In this document: positions 51,735 through 60,663 of the stretch, one piece after another
Numbering within the stretch: the stretch's first letter is position 1
Layout: each line of letters begins with the position of its first letter
Assembly: GCF_021735935.1 (NCBI RefSeq)
Contig: NZ_WMDZ01000004.1
Coordinates: 1 to 62,456 of the forward strand
DNA from: Sulfitobacter sp. M39
GTDB lineage: Bacteria; Pseudomonadota; Alphaproteobacteria; Rhodobacterales; Rhodobacteraceae
Direction of reading: 5' to 3'
Length of the DNA stretch: 62,456 bases
Notes under the pieces: model-generated
What the model was told of the DNA's origin: nothing
Database searches by the model: none
Seen by the model: only the letters and a program-made list of their open reading frames with translations
Program-made: the position numbers and the translations under genes

Positions 51735-52868
51735 TCATATGCGGTCAAGTTGTGCGCATAGCACTTTTTCAAAATAGGCATCGGGGTGCTTGATCGTGCC
51801 TGAGCGGGCTAGCAAGTAGTCGAAAACTAGAAGCAGTTTGCCTGCGCCCGCCATTTGGATGCTACGTTTCAATCTATCTTGTCCCACTCTAAGCAGTTTA
51901 CCGAGGTCATACAGGATGCGATTAAGGGTTTCCCCTGAGTGAGGAGGGACTGGGAAAAGCCCTGCTACATGGGTGAAGTCTTCCCAAGCCATTTTCTCTG
52001 GGTCACGGTTCATCTTGGCCTGAGTTTGCGACGTTTGTTTATCTTGTCCCGTTGCTTTAATAGCAATCTTATTAATATCTTTTTTTGTAGACTCTATGTG
52101 CCGGACATTTTGTCCGTTTGTGGCGGTCAGTCCGCCCGGATCCAGTGTACCTGACTGCTGTTCGACAGCTTGTAGACTTTCGTCTGCGCTAGCATTTGCT
52201 ACGGTGTGCTTCTCACCGTAGCAGGCCTCAGTGGCGGCGCCCATAGCTCGGAGCTCCGAGATAATGCTTAGAACTGCGTCCACGGTCAACGTCGCTCGAC
52301 GCAGTATATTTCTAAACATCTGTAAGGTAGAGAGTTTTACTTCATCGAGGCCTGTCTGCCGAAGGAGAGACGCACGGAGTGCTAATGCTTCGGTCTTCAG
52401 TGACCGTAGATGCTCGAGTTCTTCGGTAAGCTGTGACGCTTGCATTGAGAGAGTGTCGTATCGTTGGATCAAGGGCTTAAGGTCGATGCCGAAGGCGTCC
52501 TTAATCACACCTCCATATCGTAGCGGGAAGCGTTTCCCATTTGCAGAACTCTTTCGCTCAATTAGTTCAGCCGCTGAGAGGCGCCCAAGGCTGCGACGAA
52601 GTGTTCTTTCGTCAAGACCATTGGCCCGCTCCGACAACGAAGCGTTCGATGGGAAGACGACGGTAAGTGCAATGTGCTGGCTATCCAGACCTCTACGTTT
52701 CTCACGGGGAAGGAAGCTAATGAGGGCGGTCAACACGGCTAGGTCGTTGGTCGTAAGGCCGAGCTGTTTTCTCAAAATGCGAACCGGGCCTAACAGTTCG
52801 TATGGGTTAGGGTAGGGCAAGTCTGTCAGTTCCGCCAAGGCGGTTCGTGCTTTGTTTCGATGTTTCAT
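51735..52868 (-). CDS. repC: replication initiator RepC
   Basis: RepC of repABC replicons, 377 residues from the ATG at 52868. LLGPVRILRKQLGLTTNDLA, VLTALISFLP and LTVVFPSNASLSERANGLDE match the conserved winged-helix N-terminal domain, with EKMAWEDFTHVAGLFPVPPH in the C-terminal part. A TTG-initiated extension to 52940 is possible, but it would overlap the counter-transcribed RNA promoter, so I prefer the ATG. RepC binds the origin, usually inside its own gene. Translation is probably limited by the antisense RNA encoded opposite its leader. Confidence 0.92.
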   Translation of the reverse strand: MKHRNKARTALAELTDLPYPNPYELLGPVRILRKQLGLTTNDLAVLTALISFLPREKRRGLDSQHIALTVVFPSNASLSERANGLDERTLRRSLGRLSAAELIERKSSANGKRFPLRYGGVIKDAFGIDLKPLIQRYDTLSMQASQLTEELEHLRSLKTEALALRASLLRQTGLDEVKLSTLQMFRNILRRATLTVDAVLSIISELRAMGAATEACYGEKHTVANASADESLQAVEQQSGTLDPGGLTATNGQNVRHIESTKKDINKIAIKATGQDKQTSQTQAKMNRDPEKMAWEDFTHVAGLFPVPPHSGETLNRILYDLGKLLRVGQDRLKRSIQMAGAGKLLLVFDYLLARSGTIKHPDAYFEKVLCAQLDRI

Positions 52869-52911
52869 GGTGTTTCGGAAGAAAAAGCTTCCCCGTTCAC
52901 CGCCAGCGGTG

Positions 52912-52940
52912 TTGAAATCGATTCGATTAGGAGGTATCAA
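52912..52940 (+). promoter_or_regulatory. promoter of the repABC counter-transcribed RNA
   Basis: TTGAAA (52912-52917), a 17-nt spacer and TATCAA (52935-52940) form a good sigma-70-type promoter on the plus strand, opposite to repABC. Transcription from it would start near 52947 and run into the terminator at 52961-53003. Confidence 0.7.
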
Positions 52941-52946
52941 TTAGGT

Positions 52947-53003
52947 GTCGAGACTAATTGAGGCCCTTCGGAAGTATCGCTTTCGGGGGGTCTTTCTTTT
53001 TCT
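52947..53003 (+). ncRNA. counter-transcribed antisense RNA (ctRNA) of the repABC replicon
   Basis: A short RNA of about 55 nt is predicted between the plus-strand promoter and the terminator in the repB-repC spacer. Position, orientation and size are those of the antisense RNAs that pair with the repC leader and control copy number and incompatibility in repABC plasmids. The exact 5' end is inferred. Confidence 0.75.
52961..53003 (+). terminator. intrinsic terminator of the ctRNA
   Basis: AGGCCCTTCGGAA (52961-52973) pairs with TTTCGGGGGGTCT (52981-52993) over 13 positions including G-U pairs, with a 7-nt loop, followed by TTCTTTTTCT. It is a clear rho-independent terminator on the plus strand. 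Confidence 0.8.
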
Positions 53004-53042
53004 AGCCGGTCCTCCTTTCGTTTGCTGCTCGTGGTTTTTTGA

Positions 53043-53064
53043 CGTCTTGACCGCGGTCAAGACG
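53043..53064. promoter_or_regulatory. parS-like palindrome 2 (repB-repC spacer)
   Basis: A perfect 22-bp palindrome with core CTTGACCGCGGTCAAG in the repB-repC spacer, about 40 nt beyond the ctRNA terminator and 8 nt before the repB stop codon. Confidence 0.85.
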
Positions 53065-53072
53065 AGGGGTTG

Positions 53073-53996
53073 TTACTCTGGCCCATCTTGACCGCGGTCA
53101 AGAAGCTCAATTATCAACTTGCGCACAGCCTCCTCCACACGTGGGGCAAGATCTGCGTCAGCGTCGATAGTGATACGGTTACCCCTTCGCCCGACCTTCA
53201 CGCGCTCGTCGGGGTGCGCCGAGGGAGCCGATGGCTTGGTGGCCGTTAGCAAAGTAACCGCTGCTTCTAGACGATCGGGGCCTGGTAAGTCGCGGGGGAT
53301 TTTGGTGGCAATTTCGCGAGCTCTTGCGCCGTCTTTCTCACACAACCGAAAGAGTTTTTCCCAGACCCGTCGACCAACGCCGTGCGCAGGTCCAATAGCC
53401 TGAATCAATTCAGAAGGAATGCCTGTCGCGATACGGTTCATCCGTGAGACAAGCGATTCATCTATCTGAAGTGCCCGATACGCTACGGTCTGAGCGTTCT
53501 TACGTGCCTCGTCTGTCTTCCCAAGCTCCCGAATGATGCCGGCTACAAATAGAGCCCTTTCGATGAACGATGGATCTTGCCGGGCATTGTTTTCTACACC
53601 TTGGGCAATGAGTGCTTCCTCGTCGGTCATCTGCATGACCGTTGCGCGCACCTTCTGACTAAGTTCGCGGCAGGCGAGAAGCCTGCGGCGACCATAGACA
53701 ATCTCAAGGGGTCCATTCGAGGTTCTGCGAACCAAAACTGGAACTTTTTGACCGTGCTCACGGATCGACGAGACAAGATCATCCAGCCCATCGCTGGGAT
53801 CGATGCGATCCATGACCGCGGACATCTGTATGGCGTTCGGGTCTATCAGCCGTGTGGCGTGTTTATCTTCTTCAAGAATGGATGCTTGTGCGCGAGCTAC
53901 GGTCGGGCTCGTGCGGCTTGTATCCAAATTTTCTTCCGAAGGCGTCGCTTCATCCATAGCATTCTTTAGGGAATTTCCGAAGACTTTACGTGCCAT
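53073..53996 (-). CDS. repB: partitioning protein RepB (ParB family)
   Basis: A 307-residue protein from the ATG at 53996 (MARKVFGNSLKNAMDE). IDPSDGLDDLVSSIREHGQK, VPVLVRRTSNGPLEIVYGRR and ALIAQGVENNARQDPSFIER are the ParB nuclease/CTPase and HTH regions; the C-terminal part is a RepB dimerisation domain. RepB binds the CTTGACCGCGGTCAAG sites and works with RepA in segregation. The start overlaps the repA end by 11 nt. One parS palindrome lies inside its own 3' coding end, encoding part of LLDRGQD. Confidence 0.94.
   Translation of the reverse strand: MARKVFGNSLKNAMDEATPSEENLDTSRTSPTVARAQASILEEDKHATRLIDPNAIQMSAVMDRIDPSDGLDDLVSSIREHGQKVPVLVRRTSNGPLEIVYGRRRLLACRELSQKVRATVMQMTDEEALIAQGVENNARQDPSFIERALFVAGIIRELGKTDEARKNAQTVAYRALQIDESLVSRMNRIATGIPSELIQAIGPAHGVGRRVWEKLFRLCEKDGARAREIATKIPRDLPGPDRLEAAVTLLTATKPSAPSAHPDERVKVGRRGNRITIDADADLAPRVEEAVRKLIIELLDRGQDGPE
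53086..53103. promoter_or_regulatory. parS-like palindrome 3 (inside the repB 3' end)
   Basis: An 18-bp palindrome, TCTTGACCGCGGTCAAGA, lies within the repB reading frame 22 nt from palindrome 2. The close pair here and the single copy after repC make three RepB-binding candidates. Confidence 0.85.
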
Positions 53997-55167
53997 CACT
54001 ACGCCCCCATGCCTTGAGGATTTCTCGTTCGACCTCATCTGTCACGCGAGACACGGATTCGGTCGCGCGCTCGTATGTTCGGCGGTTCACGTCGCGAGGT
54101 TCTACCTCAAATATGCTCTGTTGAGTATTTGCAGCGTCACCCACGGCAGTTGATTTGAGGAACTCAGCAGATAGCACCGCATCTCCAAGCACTGTCCGAA
54201 GCAGAGACGAAATTTGAACCTGCGGCCCATCGGTATTTTCGTAGCGTGTAATGAGAAGTCTTACGAAGTTCAGCCCGTGTTCGGGGGCATGCGTCTCGAC
54301 TACGCCCATCAAGTTACTCGCCATCGCCAAAAAGCTCGCAAGCGACATGACGTCAAGCATAGAGGCGTTCAGCGGGATCAGTACCCCAGTCGATGCAAAA
54401 AGAGCCGAGATCACCGAGAAGTTCAGCTGCGGTGGGGTATCAAACAGTACCACATCATATTGGCTCAAGACTGGCTCAAGTGCATCCCTGATGCGGCTAT
54501 GGAACGTAGTGGTGCCTTCTCTGAAGCTCAGTGCGACCTCGAACTCGTACTCCATGATGTCCATGGATGCCGGGATCAGGTCGACAGTCGGGAAGTTCGT
54601 TTTGCGAATGATTTCTGCCGCGGGAAGCGGATCATCGGATTTGATCAGATCGTATGACGTTGGCATATCCGGATCAAGCTCGGGCGTAACACCGAACAGA
54701 TTCGTCAGGCTAGCTTGGCTATCAAGGTCGATCAACAAGACCCGGTACCCTCGCAGTCCCAATAGTTGCCCGATGTGAGCAACAGATGATGTCTTGGCGG
54801 AGCCACCCTTTAGGTTGAAGATCGTTAAAACCTGACAAGCTTCTCCCGTTTTTCTGTGCGGATGCTCTTCTGGTTTGATCCTTCCGGTCTCAAGAAGCAC
54901 GCGTTGTGCCTCGACCATCTCCTCTGCGGAGAAGCTACGGCGATTGCCACCCTCTAAAATCCCTTCGGGAAAGCCTTCGAGGTTTGCCACATGATGGCGA
55001 AAGGTGTTCTGATTAATGCGAAGCAGCTCCGCTGCTTCCCGCATAGCGAAGCGGCGGAGGCCCTTCTGGGCGTCCGGTGGGAAGGTTTCCTGCGCATGTT
55101 CATGCAACCGGTTACCCAGTCGCTTGGACATGACTTCAAATCTCTGGGAAGCTCGAATCCCGCTCAT
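53986..55167 (-). CDS. repA: partitioning protein RepA (ParA ATPase)
   Basis: A 393-residue protein. An N-terminal HTH-like region (RRFAMREAAELLRINQNTFR) precedes the deviant Walker A loop TIFNLKGGSAKTSSVAHIGQ, Walker A' VLLIDLDSQASLTNLF and VVLFDTPPQLNFSVISALFA. RepA drives plasmid partition and represses the operon. The ATG at 55167 follows TTGAGGG; a TTG at 55179 is an alternative. It is the first gene of repABC on the minus strand. Confidence 0.95.
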   Translation of the reverse strand: MSGIRASQRFEVMSKRLGNRLHEHAQETFPPDAQKGLRRFAMREAAELLRINQNTFRHHVANLEGFPEGILEGGNRRSFSAEEMVEAQRVLLETGRIKPEEHPHRKTGEACQVLTIFNLKGGSAKTSSVAHIGQLLGLRGYRVLLIDLDSQASLTNLFGVTPELDPDMPTSYDLIKSDDPLPAAEIIRKTNFPTVDLIPASMDIMEYEFEVALSFREGTTTFHSRIRDALEPVLSQYDVVLFDTPPQLNFSVISALFASTGVLIPLNASMLDVMSLASFLAMASNLMGVVETHAPEHGLNFVRLLITRYENTDGPQVQISSLLRTVLGDAVLSAEFLKSTAVGDAANTQQSIFEVEPRDVNRRTYERATESVSRVTDEVEREILKAWGRSDGT

Positions 55168-55179
55168 TGATGCCCTCAA

Positions 55180-55784
55180 GTCTTTATTGTTTGAGGAACA
55201 TTAACAGATATGGCGGATTAATCTAGGGTAAACTGTTGAGCGGCCTGAGAGCGTTGAGGCCGAGTGTTCGTAACAGCAGTAAACGGTTAGATATCAGCGA
55301 CTTATTATTTATGATCTCGCAAGAATTCAACAGTTTGTTGCGCACGCAGAAGTAAACACAAGATGTATTTTATGTACATATTTAAATCGGCACTCTTCTT
55401 GAATGTCCGATTCCTTTGGATATCTGTCGAGCGAGCCGAGTACCCTTTGCAGGCTCTAAAAGAGTTCTTTCCGATGACGGCTGGCAACTCTTTTGCTTTC
55501 GGGGTCGACGTTAAAGCACCGTATCTATTTAGCCAAAGACGGGAAGCCTTAGGGATCTCGTCCCCTCCGCCAAACATGATAGCCGAACTGATCTGGTGGT
55601 GGTTGTAAAAACGAAGCGAGATTCTGACGACAATGTTTGCCGCCATCACTAGTTATCGTAATCCGCACAGTCGGAGCCCAACACTGATCAGGAATGGCCC
55701 AATCGAATCCGACGGGAAGTTGGCGTTGACCAAAATATACGTTGGGCTGCAGCGCAACAGGTGCAAAATTTCACACATGGGTAT
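55180..55784. other. region upstream of repA without a supported gene
   Basis: The promoter of repABC must lie at the repA-proximal edge. A minus-strand 114-codon frame (55305-55649) and a plus-strand 81-codon frame (55363-55608) overlap each other and have no recognisable features or ribosome-binding sites. Confidence 0.4.
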
Positions 55785-55874
55785 TGGTAGGAATGGGCGG
55801 AATTGAACCGCCGACGACACAGTAATCTGCTGTTAAAAGGGTTTATAAATCCCGTGTCCCACCGAGGCACTCCC
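55785..55874 (-). tRNA. class-II tRNA-like sequence, probably degenerate
   Basis: On the minus strand a 90-nt stretch has acceptor arms GGGAGTG/CATTCCT (7 pairs, two G-U), a perfect T arm GGCGG-TTCAATT-CCGCC, a discriminator A and an encoded CCA. A D-arm-like TCG/CGG stem contains GG in its loop. A 25-nt variable region includes an ACAG/CTGT stem. The best anticodon loop, TTTATAA, would give UAU in a stem with mismatches at both ends, which is not a normal class-II tRNA. It may be a decayed or unusual tRNA. Confidence 0.45.
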
Positions 55875-56749
55875 AGATACCGAACTAGTAATCAGTCGGA
55901 TATTCGGGAGCTCAGGTTGTGGTGGTATGTGTGATCCATACGGCCACGTTACGCCGGCGTCGAACCTAATTCAAGAACGAGACTATAAAACCTTCTGGTA
56001 CAGCAATCTTACGTCAGTGTTCACTTATGTTTTACGACCTATACAACTGGTGAAGTATTGAGGATTGAAGCGAAATCACCATGGATCGATGCTAAACGCA
56101 CGCACTTCGGCAAGCCAAGGTTTACTGATGCTCGGGCAGTCAATAGATTGATGCAACACAAAATCGGACTTATTCTCAGGATCGACTGCTGAGCAGTATC
56201 AATGCAAACGTTCTACAGGCGAGGCAGAAGCGGTTACTATTTTACGTATGCTTGACAAAGCCAAGGCCATCCGCAGCCCTTCGCCGGCTGACATAGATGT
56301 CGAGCGATGGGGTGTTTTCACCGCAAGCTATGCTGACGGCTCTGACAAACTGTGAAATTGTCAGCTGACAATTTATAATGTAAAATCATTACATGGATTT
56401 ATGGATTATGTTCGCCGTGCGACCATAAAAATGATCAGCAGTATGACGATCTGTTGATCATCCAGGCCATTTCTACGAATCTTCCCTATGATGCCGGGAT
56501 GGACAATCTTCTCATCGGGGCACTTCGGCGCGTTCTTACCAGCAGCATCTGTCTTATTCCCTTTTCGCGTGTCTCTGTATATAGCTTCGTGGGGGGGGGA
56601 ATAGCCAATATCTTGCGGCCACAACAAGGCAAGGGCCCAGACCTTGACCTGCCGGCTGCTAATTCGCAAAAATACCTTCGTGAAACGCCCATAAATTGGT
56701 AACCTCTGCACATTACAAAGACTTTTTATATTCATAGAAAACTATCGCC
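55875..56749. other. long region without convincing genes
   Basis: A 35-codon frame at 56248-56355 (MLDKAKAIRSPSPADIDVER) could be a fragment of a lost gene. A perfect 20-bp palindrome and an adjacent smaller repeat occur at 56355-56398. Frames at 56406-56735 on the minus strand have no features. The promoter of the polysaccharide locus is expected near the right edge. Confidence 0.4.
56355..56374. repeat. perfect 20-bp palindrome
   Basis: AAATTGTCAGCTGACAATTT is identical to its reverse complement. It is followed by ATGTAA/TTACAT arms separated by 5 nt (56378-56394). It lies about 375 nt upstream of the dehydratase gene and could be an operator. No T run supports a terminator role. Confidence 0.7.
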
Positions 56750-58636
56750 ATGCACATGAACAGTATTCACGACCTTTCGAGGGCGAAAAAGCGGGCCATT
56801 TTTTTGGCCGTCGACAGCATGCTCGTCCCTCTTGCTCTCTATTGCGCCTTTGCTTTCCGGTACGGGACGGGCACGCCCTGGATGCCGATCTCGGAGAGTT
56901 GGGTGCTGTTCCCCGTAATTTCGATGTGGGGTGTTGGTATCATCTGGGCACTGCGGCTCCACCGCATCAAGCTTAACGCTTTTGATACCCATTCCATGTC
57001 AAATATCGGCGTAGCGTCGCTATTGATCGCCTTCAGTGCAGTGATGCTCAGTTATTGGTTGAAGCTGTCGGCGCCGCGGTCCGTACCGCTTCTTTTGGGG
57101 CTGTTCTTCTGCATCTTCGCTGTCGCGGCGCGCGTGGTGGGGCTGAACCTGCTGCGTTGGCTGTCAGAGCGCGGCGGTAACCGCAAACCCGTCGCGATTT
57201 ACGGGGCAGGGGCCGCGGGTATCCAATTGGCCGCCGCCCTGAGGCAGGCCAGCGAAGCGCGGCCTGTGTTCTTCATCGACGACAACCCAAACCTACACGG
57301 TCTCATGGTCGCAGGGCTGCCTGTTCATGATCCTTCTAAACTAGGGAAGCTGGTCAAAGCGCGCGATATCGAACAAATTCTGCTGGCCGTACCATCGATG
57401 GCCAAGAAGCGTAGGGACGAGTTGATCTCTAAGCTCAGCGTCTATGAAGTCGAGGTGCAGGTGCTGCCGTCCTATGTGGACCTGATGTCTGGCAAAGGAC
57501 TGGCTGATAGCCTGCGCACGGTCGCACCGGATCAGCTTTTGGGCCGCGATAAGGTCGATCTTGATACGCCAGAAATTGCAAAGACATATGCCGGTCGCGT
57601 TGTGATGGTGACCGGGGCAGGGGGCTCGATTGGGTCCGAGCTGTGTCGGCAGCTTCTGAACTGTAACCCGGCGCGGATTGTCTTGTTCGAGCAAGGTGAG
57701 TTCCAGCTGTACTCGATTGATCAGGAGTTGCAGCCCGAGGCGAAAGCCACGGGGATTCCTATTGTCAGCCGTCTTGGGTCGGTCACCAACAAGGCGCGCG
57801 TCGCTGGGGTGATTGCTGAGGAGGGGGTCGAGATTGTCCTCCACGCCGCGGCCTATAAACACGTGCCCCTCGTCGAGGAAAACGAGCTAGAAGGCGCACG
57901 TAACAATGTGCTCGGCACCCAAGTCGTTGCGGAAGCCGCCGCCGAGGCGAAGCTGGAGCGCTTCATTCTGGTCTCCACCGACAAAGCCGTACGGCCGACA
58001 AATATCATGGGAGCCACCAAACGGATGGCCGAACTGGTGGTGCAGGATGTCCAGACACGTAATGCTAGTACCAAGTTTGCCATGGTGCGCTTCGGAAACG
58101 TACTTGGGTCGTCCGGGTCTGTCCTGCCGCTGTTCCAAAAACAGATCGCTCGCGGGGGGCCGGTCACGGTGACCCATAAGGATGTCACGCGTTTCTTTAT
58201 GACGATCCCAGAGGCCGCGCGTCTGGTTTTGCTGGCTGGTGCCTATGCTAGAGGTAGCGATGTGTTCGTGCTAGACATGGGGGAGCCACAGAAGATCATC
58301 GACATCGCCAAGCGGATGATAACGCTCTCTGGTCGGAAGGTTAAGGATTCGGAGACGGGGGAGGGAGATATCGAGATTAAGGTGACTGGTTTGCGGCCGG
58401 GTGAGAAATTATACGAAGAGCTGCTGATCGACGACGACAGCTTGTTGCCGACACCCCATGCGAAGATCCTCCGAGCGCAGGAGGGAATGCTGAGCCAAAT
58501 TGAAGTGGCTGCAATGGTGCGAGAACTGAATAAATCAATTATAGATACTGATACTGGCCGGCTTCGAAGATTGATTGCCTTGAAGGTTGAGGGCTATCAC
58601 GTGCAAGAGGGAAGTCCTCGCACCATAGGAGGCTAA
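56750..58636 (+). CDS. membrane-bound nucleotide-sugar 4,6-dehydratase (FlaA1/WbpM/PglF family)
   Basis: A 628-residue protein with four N-terminal membrane helices (residues ~15-120) and a CoA-binding-like domain (VAIYGAGAAGIQLAAAL). The C-terminal SDR domain has VVMVTGAGGSIGSELCRQLL, LHAAAYKHVPLVEENE and LVSTDKAVRPTNIMGATKRM, in which the usual catalytic Tyr of YxxxK is replaced by Met, as in this family. It converts UDP-GlcNAc to UDP-4-keto-6-deoxy-GlcNAc at the membrane. It would feed the PglE-like aminotransferase at 3255 or a QuiNAc/FucNAc branch. It is full length. Confidence 0.93.
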   Translation: MHMNSIHDLSRAKKRAIFLAVDSMLVPLALYCAFAFRYGTGTPWMPISESWVLFPVISMWGVGIIWALRLHRIKLNAFDTHSMSNIGVASLLIAFSAVMLSYWLKLSAPRSVPLLLGLFFCIFAVAARVVGLNLLRWLSERGGNRKPVAIYGAGAAGIQLAAALRQASEARPVFFIDDNPNLHGLMVAGLPVHDPSKLGKLVKARDIEQILLAVPSMAKKRRDELISKLSVYEVEVQVLPSYVDLMSGKGLADSLRTVAPDQLLGRDKVDLDTPEIAKTYAGRVVMVTGAGGSIGSELCRQLLNCNPARIVLFEQGEFQLYSIDQELQPEAKATGIPIVSRLGSVTNKARVAGVIAEEGVEIVLHAAAYKHVPLVEENELEGARNNVLGTQVVAEAAAEAKLERFILVSTDKAVRPTNIMGATKRMAELVVQDVQTRNASTKFAMVRFGNVLGSSGSVLPLFQKQIARGGPVTVTHKDVTRFFMTIPEAARLVLLAGAYARGSDVFVLDMGEPQKIIDIAKRMITLSGRKVKDSETGEGDIEIKVTGLRPGEKLYEELLIDDDSLLPTPHAKILRAQEGMLSQIEVAAMVRELNKSIIDTDTGRLRRLIALKVEGYHVQEGSPRTIGG

Positions 58637-58950
58637 TGTAATATTTTCAATTCGGTTAGTTTGGACGATAATTTCAATCATGCTTTCTGTATGGCGTTCC
58701 AAGTACCACTTGGCCCTTTGCATATTTAATTATTTTCTAGCCTTAGACGTATTTATTCGATTGTATTTTTTGAATAGCACTGAACTCACCAAACTAAAAA
58801 CGCGATATTTATGGGGTTGATTGCTGCCCTAGTAATGTAAATAAGCTTCCTGTCGTACCCTAAGGCTTTGACATATCTGGGAGCCGCAACACTAATCTTC
58901 ACTCCGAACCACCAAAATGTAATTTTTCAAAAGAATACTGCGAGACGCCC
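58637..58950. other. AT-rich leader before the PAPS synthetase gene
   Basis: A 314-nt AT-rich stretch with no supported gene. A minus-strand 62-codon frame overlapping the dehydratase end is not convincing. It probably contains a promoter, as the flanking genes are GC-rich, but no boxes can be assigned. Confidence 0.35.
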
Positions 58951-60663
58951 ATGCAAACGCCCAACCTTGCTCCGATCCCTGAACTCTATGTCTCTTACGA
59001 CTCGGCGCAGAAGCTGAAGGTGGAAGCTGGCGATCTGGTCAGCCATGACCTGACGCCGCGCCAGATCTGCGATCTAGAGCTGCTGATGAACGGTGGCTTC
59101 AACCCTCTTAAGGGTTTCTTGACCGAAGAAGACTATGACGGTGTTGTCGAAAACATGCGTCTGGCGGATGGGTCGCTGTGGCCGATGCCGATCAACCTTG
59201 ATGTGTCCGAAAAGTTTGCCGAAGGGCTCGAGATCGGGCAGGACATTGCGCTGCGCGATCAGGAAGGCGTGATTTTGGCGGTTATGACCGTCACCGACCG
59301 CTGGGTCCCGAACAAGGCCCGCGAAGCAGAGAAAGTCTTTGGCGCGGACGACAGCGCGCATCCGGCGGTGAACTATCTGCACAACACCGCGGGCAACGTC
59401 TATCTGGGCGGCCCTGTGACTGGCATCCAGCAGCCCGTCCACTATGATTTCAAGGCGCGTCGCGACACGCCGAACGAGCTGCGCGCCTATTTCCGCAAGA
59501 TGGGCTGGCGCAAGGTCGTGGCCTTCCAGACCCGCAACCCCCTGCACCGCGCGCACCAGGAACTGACCTTCCGCGCCGCGCGTGAAGCGCAGGCGAACCT
59601 GCTGATCCACCCCGTTGTCGGCCTGACCAAGCCCGGCGATGTGGACCACTTTACCCGCGTGCGCTGCTACGAGGCCGTGCTGAACAAATACCCCGCCGCC
59701 ACCACCGCGATGAGCCTGCTGAACCTCGCCATGCGCATGGCCGGCCCCCGCGAGGCCGTCTGGCACGGTCTGATCCGCAAGAACCACGGCTGCACCCATT
59801 TCATCGTGGGCCGCGACCACGCGGGCCCCGGCAAGAACTCTGCCGGTGAGGATTTCTATGGCCCCTATGACGCGCAGGATCTGTTCCGCGCCCATGAGCA
59901 AGAAATGGGCATCGAAATGGTCGACTTCAAACATATGGTTTGGGTCGCCGAGCGCGCACAATACGAAGCGATTGACGAGATCGAAGACAAGGATGACATC
60001 ACCATCCTCAACATCTCGGGCACCGAGTTGCGTCGCCGTCTGCAGGAAGGGCTGGAAATCCCCGAATGGTTCTCCTTCCCCGAGGTGGTTGAAGAGCTGC
60101 GCCGCACCAAGCCGCCGCGCAACAAGCAGGGCTTTACCGTCTTCTTCACCGGTTTCTCAGGCTCGGGGAAATCGACAATCGCCAATGCTTTGATGGTTAA
60201 ACTGATGGAGATGGGCGGCCGTCCCGTCACGCTGCTGGATGGGGACATCGTTCGCAAGAATCTGTCGTCGGAATTGGGCTTTAGCAAAGAGCACCGCGAT
60301 CTGAACATCCGCCGCATCGGCTATGTCGCCTCCGAGATCACCAAGAACGGCGGCATCGCCATCTGCGCGCCGATTGCGCCCTACGCCACCACCCGCCGCG
60401 CCGTGCGCGAAGACGTGGAAAGCTTTGGCGCCTTCGTCGAGGTGCATGTCGCCACCTCCATCGAGGAATGCGAACGCCGCGACCGCAAGGGTCTGTACAA
60501 GCTGGCCCGTGAAGGCAAGATCAAGGAATTCACAGGGATTTCAGATCCCTATGACGTTCCAGAAACCCCGGAACTGCGCGTTGAAACAGAGAATGTCGAC
60601 GTCGACAATTGCGCCCATCAGGTGCTGCTCAAGCTGGAAAGCATGGGGCTGATTAAGGGGTAA
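58951..60663 (+). CDS. bifunctional sulfate adenylyltransferase / adenylylsulfate kinase (PAPS synthetase)
   Basis: A 570-residue fusion. Residues ~1-385 are ATP sulfurylase, with FQTRNPLHRAHQELTFRAAR (QxRNPxHxxH) and HFIVGRDHAGPGKNSAG. Residues ~395-570 are APS kinase, with P-loop FFTGFSGSGKSTIANALMVK and LDGDIVRKNLSSELGFSKEH. Together they turn sulfate and ATP into PAPS, the donor for the four sulfotransferases on this plasmid. GC content and codon use are more housekeeping-like than those of its neighbours, suggesting a chromosomal origin. Placing this fusion inside a polysaccharide locus points to glycan sulfation rather than cysteine synthesis. Confidence 0.95.
   Translation: MQTPNLAPIPELYVSYDSAQKLKVEAGDLVSHDLTPRQICDLELLMNGGFNPLKGFLTEEDYDGVVENMRLADGSLWPMPINLDVSEKFAEGLEIGQDIALRDQEGVILAVMTVTDRWVPNKAREAEKVFGADDSAHPAVNYLHNTAGNVYLGGPVTGIQQPVHYDFKARRDTPNELRAYFRKMGWRKVVAFQTRNPLHRAHQELTFRAAREAQANLLIHPVVGLTKPGDVDHFTRVRCYEAVLNKYPAATTAMSLLNLAMRMAGPREAVWHGLIRKNHGCTHFIVGRDHAGPGKNSAGEDFYGPYDAQDLFRAHEQEMGIEMVDFKHMVWVAERAQYEAIDEIEDKDDITILNISGTELRRRLQEGLEIPEWFSFPEVVEELRRTKPPRNKQGFTVFFTGFSGSGKSTIANALMVKLMEMGGRPVTLLDGDIVRKNLSSELGFSKEHRDLNIRRIGYVASEITKNGGIAICAPIAPYATTRRAVREDVESFGAFVEVHVATSIEECERRDRKGLYKLAREGKIKEFTGISDPYDVPETPELRVETENVDVDNCAHQVLLKLESMGLIKG

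Noticed and set aside
55305..55649. 114-codon minus-strand and overlapping 81-codon plus-strand frames upstream of repA
   Set aside because: They overlap each other, lack ribosome-binding sites, and show no recognisable domain.
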